Below are positions 6,237 through 13,609 of a DNA stretch of 27,102 nt, piece by piece. Source of the stretch: CAYQVW01 sp964421245. GTDB lineage: Bacteria > Margulisbacteria > WOR-1 > XYC2-FULL-46-14. The position numbers and the translations under genes are program-made. The stretch covers positions 1-27,102 of the forward strand of contig CAYQVW010000019.1 in assembly GCA_964421245.1 (NCBI GenBank), in the 5' to 3' direction. The notes below the pieces were generated by a model. It ran no database searches. It was not told the origin of the DNA and was given only the letters and a program-made list of their open reading frames with translations. Position 1 is the stretch's first letter. Each line of letters starts with the position of its first letter.

Positions 6237-8633
6237 CCGGATCTCACTGATGATTTTCTTGGTAAGTGTTACTGCCTGGGCTGCATCTTCGCCGTGAAGA
6301 GCTCCGATTTCGGTTGCAAAGTCAGATGTAACTACCGCTCCACCAATAATAACCGGAATATCTAGTCCCTCTTTTTTTAGTTCTTCGGATACATTTTTCA
6401 TTTCAAGCATGGTAGTTGTAAGTAGGGCAGATAGCGCAATTGCTGCTGGTTTCTCTACTTTAGCAATCTCAATGATTTTTTCGGTTCTAACATCTTTGCC
6501 CATATCAATGACTTCAAATCCATGATTCTCTAGCATCATTTTTACAATATTTTTTCCAATATCGTGAACATCGCCCTGAACAGTTGCAAGCGCAATTTTT
6601 CCTATAGTTTTAATTTGATCTTTTGGAATTTTTTCTTTGCAAAGAGCAAATCCCTTTTTCATCGCTTCTGCAGAAACCAATACTTGTGGCAGATAGATCT
6701 CTTTTTTGGAAAATCTCTTTCCTATAATCTCCATTCCAGCAATAAGTCCTTTGTTTATTATTTCTTGAGGATTTTGTGATAACAAGGCCTCTCTTACTAA
6801 TGACTCGGTAAGTTCGGCATCTCCTACAATTACTAGATTTTTTATATTATCGACTGTTGGCTTCATTTTCTTTTCCGATAGAATAATTTTCTTTTCTTTT
6901 GGCATTTTAAAAGATTTTTTTACTTCATTTTTTAATTCTTCAATTAACTTGTCTTTATCTTTCTCGTTTGGTTTGTAAGCTAGCGCTTTTTTGATTTCAG
7001 GGTCAAGTGGATCAATTATCCCGGCATCAAGCCCAAAAATTCTTGCAAGCTTTAAATATATACCGTTTACAGATGATCGATGAGGAAGACCGTGTGAACA
7101 GTTGCTAACTCCAAGAATTGTTTTGACTCCTAATTTTTTAACTTCTGGGATTGCAATTAGTGTTTCAAGTGCTTCCTCAACAGACACCGCTGCGGTCATA
7201 ACAAGTGTGTCGATAAATATTCTATTTTTCGGGATTCCAAATTTTGAAGCTTCATTAATAATTCTCTTTGCAATTTCAATTTTTTCTTTGGCAGTTTTTG
7301 GAATGCCTTTGTCATCTAGGCAGAGACCAATAAGTAATGTGCCGTATTTTTTGGCCAGGGGTAAAATCTTTTCAAGGCTTTCTTTCTTTCCATTCACAGA
7401 GTTTAATAGCGCTCGTCCAGAAAAGGTCTTAAGTCCTCTCTCAATCGCTTTTGGGTTAGGTGAGTCGATTGATAGGGGGTTGTCTGCTGCAGCTTGAACT
7501 GTTTCAACTGCCTTTTGCATTAATCCCGAATCGTCTCCCATTGGAATACTGATGTTAATATCTAATAAATTAGCCTTTGCTTCGTTTTGGGCTACAGCTT
7601 CTTCCCTAATTGTATGGAATTTTCCTGATTTAATCTCTTCTCTTAGTGCTTTTCTTCCTGTTGGATTGATTCTCTCACCAACAACCAAGAACTCACCATC
7701 TTTTACTTCAATAACTTTTGTCCTGGAAGAGAATTTTGGATTTTGATATTTAGATTTTGATATTGTTTCGGATTTCGTGCTTCGGATTTCGGATTTTACT
7801 GCTTTTATATGCTGCGGTGTTGTCCCACAACACCCACCGACAATAGAGACTCCTAATTTAGCGAACTCTAAAGCGTGTTTAGCGAAGATCTCTGGTGTCA
7901 TTTTGTAGATAGCTTTTCCCTCAACGAGTTCGGGCATACCAGCGTTTGGCATAACCATTATTGACTTACAACTAACGACTAACAACTTACGACATACCTC
8001 TAACATATCTTCTGGGCCAGTTGAACAATTAAGTGAGATGATGTCAGCGCCTAATGATTCAAGCGTTACAGCTGCAGCTTCGATTGGTGTTCCATAGAGC
8101 GTTCTCCCATCTTTTTCATAGGTCATACTGGTAATAATTGGGATATCGGTAATTTCTTTTGCGGCAATTAATGCTGCTCTCATCTCTTGAATATCGGAGA
8201 TGGTTTCAAGGCTTATCGCATCAGCGCCAGCTTTTGATAGGGCTGCAATATGTTCTTTGAATACATCGTGGGCTTCATCAAAAGTAAGTTCTCCGTAAGG
8301 TGCTAAGAGTTTTCCGAGTGGACCAACCGATCCAACAACAAAAGCTTTTTCCCCGGCTGCTTCTTTTGCCAGTTTTACTGCTGCAGAATTTATTTCTTCT
8401 ACTTTATCGGGTCCCAGTTTAAGACGATTTGCCCCAAAGGTATTAGTTTCAATTAGATCTGCTCCGGCGTCAACATAAGATTGGTGGATTTTTTTGACAA
8501 TATCGGGATTTTTTATATTTTGCAGATCAAAATTATCATCCGGACGGATCCCATTTTGCATAAGGAGGGTTCCCATTGCTCCGTCGATTACTAAAACTCT
8601 TTTTTTTAGTTCTTTGAGTAGATTATTTATCAT
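6216..8633 (-). CDS. metH: cobalamin-dependent methionine synthase, short form without reactivation domain
   Basis: 805 residues. About 1-285 are the homocysteine-binding barrel with zinc ligands C203, C268 and C269 (NCS and GGCCGTTP). About 315-565 are the methyltetrahydrofolate barrel (pterin-binding, GERINPTGRK). About 600-680 are the B12 cap helices, and 680-800 the B12 Rossmann domain with DVHDIG giving lower ligand H690. It methylates homocysteine from 5-methyl-THF. The C-terminal AdoMet-binding reactivation module of E. coli MetH is missing, as in Thermotoga-type enzymes, where a separate protein does that job; none is seen here. Three spots are built from dispersed repeat DNA: residues about 213-222, the linker at about 279-299 and the last few residues. 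The ATG lies 9 nt after TATAAT with no Shine-Dalgarno, so the message may be leaderless. Confidence 0.95.
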   Translation of the reverse strand: MINNLLKELKKRVLVIDGAMGTLLMQNGIRPDDNFDLQNIKNPDIVKKIHQSYVDAGADLIETNTFGANRLKLGPDKVEEINSAAVKLAKEAAGEKAFVVGSVGPLGKLLAPYGELTFDEAHDVFKEHIAALSKAGADAISLETISDIQEMRAALIAAKEITDIPIITSMTYEKDGRTLYGTPIEAAAVTLESLGADIISLNCSTGPEDMLEVCRKLLVVSCKSIMVMPNAGMPELVEGKAIYKMTPEIFAKHALEFAKLGVSIVGGCCGTTPQHIKAVKSEIRSTKSETISKSKYQNPKFSSRTKVIEVKDGEFLVVGERINPTGRKALREEIKSGKFHTIREEAVAQNEAKANLLDINISIPMGDDSGLMQKAVETVQAAADNPLSIDSPNPKAIERGLKTFSGRALLNSVNGKKESLEKILPLAKKYGTLLIGLCLDDKGIPKTAKEKIEIAKRIINEASKFGIPKNRIFIDTLVMTAAVSVEEALETLIAIPEVKKLGVKTILGVSNCSHGLPHRSSVNGIYLKLARIFGLDAGIIDPLDPEIKKALAYKPNEKDKDKLIEELKNEVKKSFKMPKEKKIILSEKKMKPTVDNIKNLVIVGDAELTESLVREALLSQNPQEIINKGLIAGMEIIGKRFSKKEIYLPQVLVSAEAMKKGFALCKEKIPKDQIKTIGKIALATVQGDVHDIGKNIVKMMLENHGFEVIDMGKDVRTEKIIEIAKVEKPAAIALSALLTTTMLEMKNVSEELKKEGLDIPVIIGGAVVTSDFATEIGALHGEDAAQAVTLTKKIISEIRDNQNQR
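7734..7797. repeat. composite dispersed repeat inside metH (interdomain linker)
   Basis: On the minus strand it has copies of TTTCGGATT-type words (CCGAAATCCGAAGCACGA) followed by ATATCAAAATC units. The second half matches 18458-18487 in nadA at most positions. It encodes the Lys/Ser/Gln-rich linker between the homocysteine and folate barrels, in frame and without disrupting either domain. I recall near-identical strings scattered through many environmental bacterial genomes, but cannot confirm this here. Confidence 0.7.
7966..7997. repeat. CAACTAACGAC-type dispersed repeat inside metH
   Basis: Tandem AACTAACGACT-type words, same family as 3299-3333 (20 of 21 identical over the core). It encodes residues about 213-222 (KLLVVSCKS region) on the surface between barrel elements, in frame. 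Confidence 0.6.
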
Positions 8634-8642
8634 GATTATGTG

Positions 8643-8693
8643 ATTATACCATTATCTACCATACTTTGAAATTATGTGAAATTCTTGTAAAAT
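8643..8693. promoter_or_regulatory. back-to-back promoters of metH and the GH8 gene sharing one -35
   Basis: Plus strand: TTGAAA (8666-8671), 16 nt, TAAAAT (8688-8693), then a leader of about 30 nt with GGGAGG before the GH8 ATG. Minus strand: TTCAAA (8670-8665), 16 nt, TATAAT (8648-8643), then 9 nt to the metH ATG. The two -35 boxes overlap by five bases in the symmetric word TTTGAAA. Confidence 0.7.
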
Positions 8694-8729
8694 CTAGGTG
8701 ATGTAAGTATATAGGGAGGGTGATTAATA

Positions 8730-10688
8730 ATGAGTAGTAGTCCTGTTACTAGAAGGGTTTTTTTGGGAAGTTCAGCTGCCACTGCTGCTTTTTTTAGACT
8801 CGGTTGTGGCAATGGAGATGAGATAGTAGGAGAGGCATCCCTTCCTCCTATTAACAAAATTGGTCCTTTTCATGATCCTACAAAAATTGGCGACTATTTT
8901 AACTTAGCCTGGCAGCATTATAAAAAATACAGGGTTGGAAATGATGGACAACCTTTAGCTGATCCAGATACTCAAAATATAAGTGGTGGAAGTTTGGGAA
9001 AAGAATTAACTTTTTCAGAAACAATATCCTATATTCTCTTTGGTGCGGTTCTTGCCAATGATAAACAAACTTTTGAAAAAGTCTGGGCTTGGTCATATAA
9101 AAATCAATGGGGTCCTAATGTTAAACAATTGTACGATTATAACAATAAAAAGTGGGTTGATGCTAAAAATGTGAAGGGATCTGAATTTTACGGATTCTAC
9201 TGGAGGTGGACTCCAAACATTGCTAAAACCGGCACCGGCGGAATTATCTATCAAACTGCCAAGGCAGCAGGAGAGGCGACATGGCGTGATGGATCAGATA
9301 CTGCGCCTGATGGAGATGAGCTAATTGCAGGAGGGGCGCTACTCCTTGCTCATCTAAAAGGTTGGGGAAAACAGTCTCGATCAATTCCTTCTGGAGTTCC
9401 GACAGTAGATGATTATTATGGCAGTGCTGCAAAAATAGTTGGTTCAATTTGGGATCGCTCCGTTCTTACTTTGGTTCCTGGGACTATTGATAATTTCGAA
9501 GCTCAAAGTAGTGTTGGATCATGGTTTACTTTTAAGGAATCGAGCTCAACCTTGACAACTTCAAGGGTAAAGGGATTTTCTGGGCATGCGTTAAGACTTC
9601 AAGTCACTTCTTCCTCTTGGGGTGGTGGATGTGGAAAAACCTTGGGATCAGCAGATTTTTCTGTGGCTGACAAAATAGAACTAATGGTTAAAGGGAAATA
9701 TAAAAAAGCCCATGTTCTAATGGAAGATAAAAATGGCCTCAAGCTTCGCGCTGCAATTCCAGATGCCTCAGTCTGGACCAATGTCTCTTTTTCAAAATCG
9801 ACTTTTCAACTTGATCCGTATTGGGGGCCTAATCAGGGTAAAGACGTAAAAAATTTTGATTGGAAGAGTGTTAAATCACAAATGATACAAATTGAAAGTG
9901 GGACAATTGATATAGATAATGTAAGAATTTCTGGAAAAAATATTCCAACTACCACAAGTCAACACTTGGTTTCTAATGACAAAGGTGAGATGTGGATAAA
10001 TGTATCATATTATATGCCTTGGCTGTTTGGATTGTTTGCAAAGGTTGATCCAAATTTAAAACATAGATGGCTGGACTTAAAAGTATCAGCTTATAATGAT
10101 ATAAAAGCAAGCAAGAATTTAACTCTCAAAGATGATAAAGGAAATACCCGCAAGGGTAATGGGGCTTTACCTGCAGACTGGTTTAGTTTTGATATATTGG
10201 GCAATCCGACTGGAATTCCTTTTGAAAATGATGCTAATGTAGATGGTTGGCTCTCTTCTTGGGATGGAAAAAGGACTGATGCCTTTGCAGCAATAGATTA
10301 TTTAATAACCGGATATTCTAGAGCAGAGCAAGAATATCTTCGCGGTTCTACCTACAAATTTCTTAGGGAATTTTTGGAAAAACACGGCTATCTTCCTTCT
10401 GGTTTTGCAATTGATGGTAAGCTAGTTCCTGGATATCGAGATACTGATCAGGAAACTCCCTTTAGTAATGGAATTGGCTTAATGTTTTTCCATGCTGCCG
10501 GAGATAAAAAAGCAGAAGAGTATATGTTTCATAAACTACAAAATATGGCTAAAAGGGATAGCGATGGAAATATGTATCATGGAAAGAAAGAAGATGAGTA
10601 TTATCGCCAATTCTGGGCTTTGGTGGGCTTGGCTTTTGCAAATGATAAAATGGTTGCAGGGGTTAAAGGTTTAGTTAAGAGATTGTGA
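8730..10688 (+). CDS. exported glycoside hydrolase family 8 enzyme with an inserted carbohydrate-binding-like domain
   Basis: 652 residues; the ATG follows GGGAGG by 10 nt. The N-terminus has a twin-arginine motif (TRRVFLG) and a hydrophobic stretch ending in R-L-G-C, suggesting Tat export with possible lipid attachment at Cys26; the lipobox is imperfect. GH8 motifs: ELTFSETISY with likely acid E97, A-x-D-G-D with D194/D196 and IA, INVSYY at about 423, and P-A-D-W with D483 as candidate base. GH8 enzymes hydrolyse beta-1,4-glucans, xylan or chitosan by inversion; the substrate here is unknown. Residues about 253-400 do not belong to the barrel: IDNFE, alternating strands and a final DIDNVRI strand resemble a beta-sandwich of the CBM11/CIA30 kind, inserted between barrel helices. 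Standard GH8 enzymes are about 350-450 residues. It ends one base before the convergent rimI. Confidence 0.85.
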   Translation: MSSSPVTRRVFLGSSAATAAFFRLGCGNGDEIVGEASLPPINKIGPFHDPTKIGDYFNLAWQHYKKYRVGNDGQPLADPDTQNISGGSLGKELTFSETISYILFGAVLANDKQTFEKVWAWSYKNQWGPNVKQLYDYNNKKWVDAKNVKGSEFYGFYWRWTPNIAKTGTGGIIYQTAKAAGEATWRDGSDTAPDGDELIAGGALLLAHLKGWGKQSRSIPSGVPTVDDYYGSAAKIVGSIWDRSVLTLVPGTIDNFEAQSSVGSWFTFKESSSTLTTSRVKGFSGHALRLQVTSSSWGGGCGKTLGSADFSVADKIELMVKGKYKKAHVLMEDKNGLKLRAAIPDASVWTNVSFSKSTFQLDPYWGPNQGKDVKNFDWKSVKSQMIQIESGTIDIDNVRISGKNIPTTTSQHLVSNDKGEMWINVSYYMPWLFGLFAKVDPNLKHRWLDLKVSAYNDIKASKNLTLKDDKGNTRKGNGALPADWFSFDILGNPTGIPFENDANVDGWLSSWDGKRTDAFAAIDYLITGYSRAEQEYLRGSTYKFLREFLEKHGYLPSGFAIDGKLVPGYRDTDQETPFSNGIGLMFFHAAGDKKAEEYMFHKLQNMAKRDSDGNMYHGKKEDEYYRQFWALVGLAFANDKMVAGVKGLVKRL

Positions 10689-10689
10689 T

Positions 10690-11109
10690 CTATCTTTCAT
10701 AAATCATTACTATTGCATCTTCGTTATTATCATTATAATACTTTTTTCGTCGGAATACTTCTTTGAATCCAAAGCCAGCATATAATTTTTGGGCTGCAAT
10801 ATTGCTGTCTCTTACTTCTAATATGAATTTTCTAGCATCTATCTTTAAGCTTTCAGCTATTAGTTTTTTTCCAACTCCTTGTCTTCTGTAAATTGGGTGT
10901 ACTGCCATATGGGTGATGCGTGCCTCGTCCTGAACTTTTTCAATTCCGATAAAACCGACAACCTTGCCATCTATTTTGGCTATATTAAATTGTTCTAGGT
11001 TGCTCATAAACTGGTTTGGTTTCCAGGGAGAGGAGAAAGACAGGTTCTCAACAGCCAAAACCTCTGGCAGGTCGTCTTTTTTAAGACTACTAATAGTGAT
11101 GTTTTTCAT
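10690..11109 (-). CDS. rimI: RimI-type GNAT N-acetyltransferase
   Basis: 139 residues, the normal RimI size. The acetyl-CoA loop is RRQGVGKKL (about 75-83), preceded by the VHPIYR strand; LEVRDSNIAAQKLYAGFGFKEV near the C-terminus is the RimI/ArdA-type substrate and CoA motif. RimI acetylates the N-terminal Ala of ribosomal protein S18, and homologues often sit beside tsaB. Here it starts one base after the tsaB stop (TAAaATG), so it is translated with tsaB from one message. The convergent GH8 gene ends one base away with no room for a terminator. Confidence 0.9.
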   Translation of the reverse strand: MKNITISSLKKDDLPEVLAVENLSFSSPWKPNQFMSNLEQFNIAKIDGKVVGFIGIEKVQDEARITHMAVHPIYRRQGVGKKLIAESLKIDARKFILEVRDSNIAAQKLYAGFGFKEVFRRKKYYNDNNEDAIVMIYER

Positions 11110-11110
11110 T

Positions 11111-11689
11111 TTATTTATATTCTCGTATGTTTGGTTGATGAGAATAATTTAGTTTTATTTTTAAGAACCCTTGATCTTTTTTGCCTTGAGCCAGAAAAGC
11201 AACCGAGCTTCCTCTTGGGGTATCATTGCACTTTTTAATATGAGCAAGCTTTTTTTCAAGTTTATCTTTCGGGACGATTATGTCATCAGTTAGTCTTTTT
11301 ATCGTTCTGTTTTTGATTCCAAAGAGAGCAAAGTTGTGTTCATCTCTTTTGGCATGGGTTACTGCGGCAACCGTTCCCTCTGTATCAATAGAATTATAAG
11401 CAATGGTTTCTAGTGTTGAGACACCAACAACTGGCAGTTTTAATACTTGTGCCAGGGTTTTTGCTGTTGCCATGCCTCCCCTAAGACCAGAATAGGAGCC
11501 AGGTCCATCGGTTACGGCAATGCAATCCAATTTTACCTTTGATTCTTCGATTATTTTTTTTATATAAACAATTAGGTTCTCTGTAAAGGCTTCTTTACCC
11601 GAGAAGGTGAGTTCGGCTAATATTTGTGATCCGTCAACCAATCCAACACTAATTGTTTTAGTTGCAGATGATATTCCTAGTGTTTTCAT
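11111..11689 (-). CDS. tsaB: TsaB, tRNA N6-threonylcarbamoyladenosine synthesis
   Basis: 192 residues from the ATG at 11689 (MKTLGISSATKTISVGL). An ATG four codons upstream overlaps a TATAAT and is rejected. The ASKHA-fold N-terminal phosphate-1-like motif, DGPGSYSGLRGGMATAK at about 65-81 and the domain swap helix LETIAYN identify TsaB, the scaffold that joins TsaD and TsaE in t6A37 formation. tsaE lies at 12526, and tsaD is not in the window. TATAAT (11705-11700) ends 10 nt before the ATG with no Shine-Dalgarno, so the mRNA may be leaderless. Co-transcribed with rimI. Confidence 0.9.
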   Translation of the reverse strand: MKTLGISSATKTISVGLVDGSQILAELTFSGKEAFTENLIVYIKKIIEESKVKLDCIAVTDGPGSYSGLRGGMATAKTLAQVLKLPVVGVSTLETIAYNSIDTEGTVAAVTHAKRDEHNFALFGIKNRTIKRLTDDIIVPKDKLEKKLAHIKKCNDTPRGSSVAFLAQGKKDQGFLKIKLNYSHQPNIREYK

Positions 11690-11706
11690 TGTAATATTCA
11701 TTATAG

Positions 11707-11736
11707 TTGAAATTTTTGGCCAAATCTATCGATAAT
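11707..11736 (+). promoter_or_regulatory. promoter of the methyltransferase gene
   Basis: TTGAAA (11707-11712), an 18-nt spacer and GATAAT (11731-11736). It lies back-to-back with the tsaB -10 (11700-11705). Confidence 0.5.
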
Positions 11737-11756
11737 AGTATGGGATGGATAACCTG

Positions 11757-11771
11757 CCCGCCTAAGGCGGG
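11757..11771 (+). repeat. perfect palindrome CCCGCCTAAGGCGGG in a 5' leader
   Basis: Seven-base GC arms around a single A, between the promoter and the ribosome binding site of the methyltransferase gene. In RNA it would form a tight hairpin ending 4 nt before the GGAG site. It is far more GC-rich than its surroundings, like the other palindromic inserts in the window. Confidence 0.7.
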
Positions 11772-11789
11772 TGGTTCCGGAGAATTATT

Positions 11790-12542
11790 ATGGATAGAAT
11801 AGGAAAAGTTGGAAACTTAAGACAACTTCCAGTAAAAGTAATTAATCAAATTGGACCAGGCTCATTGATTTTTCAAGCCCAAGCCCATTTTTTTATAAGC
11901 GCGGCCTCGGTAATAGATAATACCGCATACTGGGATATTATTGGAGAAGATTTTGAGACTGGTAAAATCGACGACCACACTTTAGATCCTCAGCTAAGAA
12001 CTTTTTTTGACATTTTGGCTGATCCCCAAAGAGCAATAGTAGAATTCGGTTGTGGGATTGGTAGGGCGGCTGATTCTTTGGTGTCACAAGGTTTTAGAAA
12101 TTACCTTGGAGCAGACGTTGCTGAGAAGGTAATTGAGATAGCACGAGGAAGAAACACCGGGCTTGAGTTTAGGGTTGGTAATATTTTGACTTTTAATTCT
12201 CAAAGACATTTTGATGCAGCCATTGTTACTGACGTTTTACTTTATCTTTCCCCATTTAACCAAATAAGAGCTCTTTTAAATTTGAGTGATTTATTAAAAA
12301 GAGGGGCTCTTGTTTTGCTCAGATGGGCTCCGGGCAGAAATGAATTTCTTATAAAAGATAAAAAAAGTGGAGCAAGGGGATGGGTCTTTTTGGCATCAGA
12401 GGAATATATTAAAATTCTCTTGAAAATAAGTGGATTTATTCTTGAAAGACCAGTCTTGAGAGAAGCAGTAGTTATTAATCCTGGGACTAGTGTAGAGAAA
12501 ACTCAGGAATATTTAGTCATTTTTGCTAGAAAAAAGAGCTAA
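11790..12542 (+). CDS. class I SAM-dependent methyltransferase, substrate unknown
   Basis: 250 residues; the ATG follows GGAG by 7-8 nt. Motif I is IVEFGCGIGRAADSL at about 87-101, the acidic end of strand 2 is LGADV at about 109-113, and FDAAIVTDVLLYL is motif IV at about 143-155. This is a Rossmann methyltransferase of the Methyltransf_11/25 type. The first 80 residues are not typical and may bind substrate. It is monocistronic; the last 17 bp overlap the 3' end of convergent tsaE. No neighbouring pathway points to a substrate. Confidence 0.75.
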   Translation: MDRIGKVGNLRQLPVKVINQIGPGSLIFQAQAHFFISAASVIDNTAYWDIIGEDFETGKIDDHTLDPQLRTFFDILADPQRAIVEFGCGIGRAADSLVSQGFRNYLGADVAEKVIEIARGRNTGLEFRVGNILTFNSQRHFDAAIVTDVLLYLSPFNQIRALLNLSDLLKRGALVLLRWAPGRNEFLIKDKKSGARGWVFLASEEYIKILLKISGFILERPVLREAVVINPGTSVEKTQEYLVIFARKKS

Positions 12543-12963
12543 TTCTCCTTTCGTTTTCCGAAATAATTTCTAACTTTATTTTCCTTACTTTTTTTGGCAA
12601 TAATTCTTTCATTCTCTCTGCCCATTCTATAATAATAATACCATCTTTTTCAAAATAGTCCTCTATTCCTAAATCCCTAATTTGCTCTAATTCTTCTAAT
12701 CTATAAAGATCAATATGATAAAGAGAATATTTGCCCTTGTATTCGTTTATCAGAGTAAAAGAAGGGGAGGTGACATAATCTGTTATTCCGAGACCTTCTG
12801 CTATTCCCTGAATAAACGTTGTTTTCCCAGCACCAAGCTCACCAGAGAGAGCAATTATGTCGTGATTTTTAAGAGATTTAGCAAGGTCTCTTCCAAAAGC
12901 TTTTGTCTCGCCAGCGTTCTGTGTAATTCTGTGTTTATATCTGTGTATTTCTGTGTCCCTCAC
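12526..12963 (-). CDS. tsaE: TsaE, ATPase of t6A synthesis
   Basis: 145 residues from a GTG that overlaps the folK stop (GTGA), as the last gene of the tilS-folP-folK-tsaE run. P-loop GELGAGKTT at 41-49, then TSPSFTLINEY and YHIDLYRL, with the family's IEW near 110. TsaE hydrolyses ATP to recycle the TsaB-TsaD complex making t6A37. Residues 3-16 are encoded by a TCTGTGT repeat rather than ordinary TsaE sequence; family proteins begin near the I-T-x-x-x-E-T-x-x-x-G motif at about 13-24. The gene overlaps the convergent methyltransferase by 17 bp. Confidence 0.92.
   Translation of the reverse strand: MRDTEIHRYKHRITQNAGETKAFGRDLAKSLKNHDIIALSGELGAGKTTFIQGIAEGLGITDYVTSPSFTLINEYKGKYSLYHIDLYRLEELEQIRDLGIEDYFEKDGIIIIEWAERMKELLPKKVRKIKLEIISENERRISSFF
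12918..12956. repeat. TCTGTGT dispersed repeat at the start of tsaE
   Basis: Four TCTGTGT words start at 12918, 12928, 12940 and 12950 (spacing 10, 12, 10). On the coding strand this reads as ACACAGA units and gives residues 3-16 of TsaE in frame. It begins directly after the GTG start and the folK stop. Confidence 0.65.
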
Positions 12964-13607
12964 CAGCGCTCGTAGTCGTTGCTGATTGCATTCTTTATCT
13001 TTTTGAATCCGGGCAGTTCGTCATCATAGGTGCGGCCGGAATCAACTCTCTTTTCTTCTAGAATATCCTCAATACTTTTTTCAAGTACAGGATGTATAAA
13101 TTCCGGAGCAATTTCTTTAAATGGTTCAAGAATAAATAATCTTTCATGTAGTAGGGGATGTGGAATTTGCAGATTATCTTCACTCATAATTAATTTGTCA
13201 TATAAGAGCAAGTCAATATCGATTGTGCGAGGACCCCACTCAATCTCTCTTTCACGCCCAAGGGCGGTTTCAATATGTTGAAATTCACTTAAAAGCTTTT
13301 TGGGAGGGAGTTCGGTTTTTATTTCTAAAACTGCGTTAATAAAGGCTGGTTGATCAGAATCTCCTTCCGGTTCGGTCTCATAGTTGCTGGATCTTTTAAT
13401 TAGTTCAGCGCCTTTGATTTTTCCAATAAGAAAGCAGGCTTGTTCAACGTATTCTTCTCTGTCTCCTACATTGCTGCCTAAGCCGATGAAGATTCTTTTG
13501 GGTCCCTTAGCCATTTTCTTCAGAGGTTTTCTTTTTTTGGTTTTTTTGATTTTCTTTGTCTTTTTTGCTTTCTTTGTCTTCTTTGTTCTCTTTTTTTTCT
13601 TGGCCAT
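12960..13607 (-). CDS. folK: FolK, 6-hydroxymethyl-7,8-dihydropterin pyrophosphokinase, with Lys-rich N-terminus
   Basis: 215 residues; the enzyme core is about 38-205. IGLGSNVGDR (41-50), the pterin/ATP loop ALGREREIEWGPRTIDIDLLLY and the HPLLHERLF/L-EPF motif are all present. It transfers pyrophosphate from ATP to the pterin, feeding FolP next door. The first 31 residues are nearly all Lys, Thr and Arg, with a 5-6 residue KKTKK period, and resemble nucleic-acid-binding tails. The ATG at 13607 has GGGAGGAG upstream; an internal ATG (Met32, 13514) would give a normal-length enzyme but has no comparable site. folP ends 2 nt upstream, and the stop overlaps the tsaE start. Confidence 0.92.
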   Translation of the reverse strand: MAKKKKRTKKTKKAKKTKKIKKTKKRKPLKKMAKGPKRIFIGLGSNVGDREEYVEQACFLIGKIKGAELIKRSSNYETEPEGDSDQPAFINAVLEIKTELPPKKLLSEFQHIETALGREREIEWGPRTIDIDLLLYDKLIMSEDNLQIPHPLLHERLFILEPFKEIAPEFIHPVLEKSIEDILEEKRVDSGRTYDDELPGFKKIKNAISNDYERW

Positions 13608-13609
13608 GA

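Noticed and set aside
7102..7497. 131-codon plus-strand ORF inside metH
   Set aside because: Shadow frame of a well-conserved minus-strand gene with no binding site.
11160..11220. TsaB segment NDTPRGSSVAFLA as another repeat insert
   Set aside because: It aligns reasonably with the P-x-A-x-x-V-A-x-L-A pattern of ordinary TsaB C-termini, and no second copy is seen in the window.
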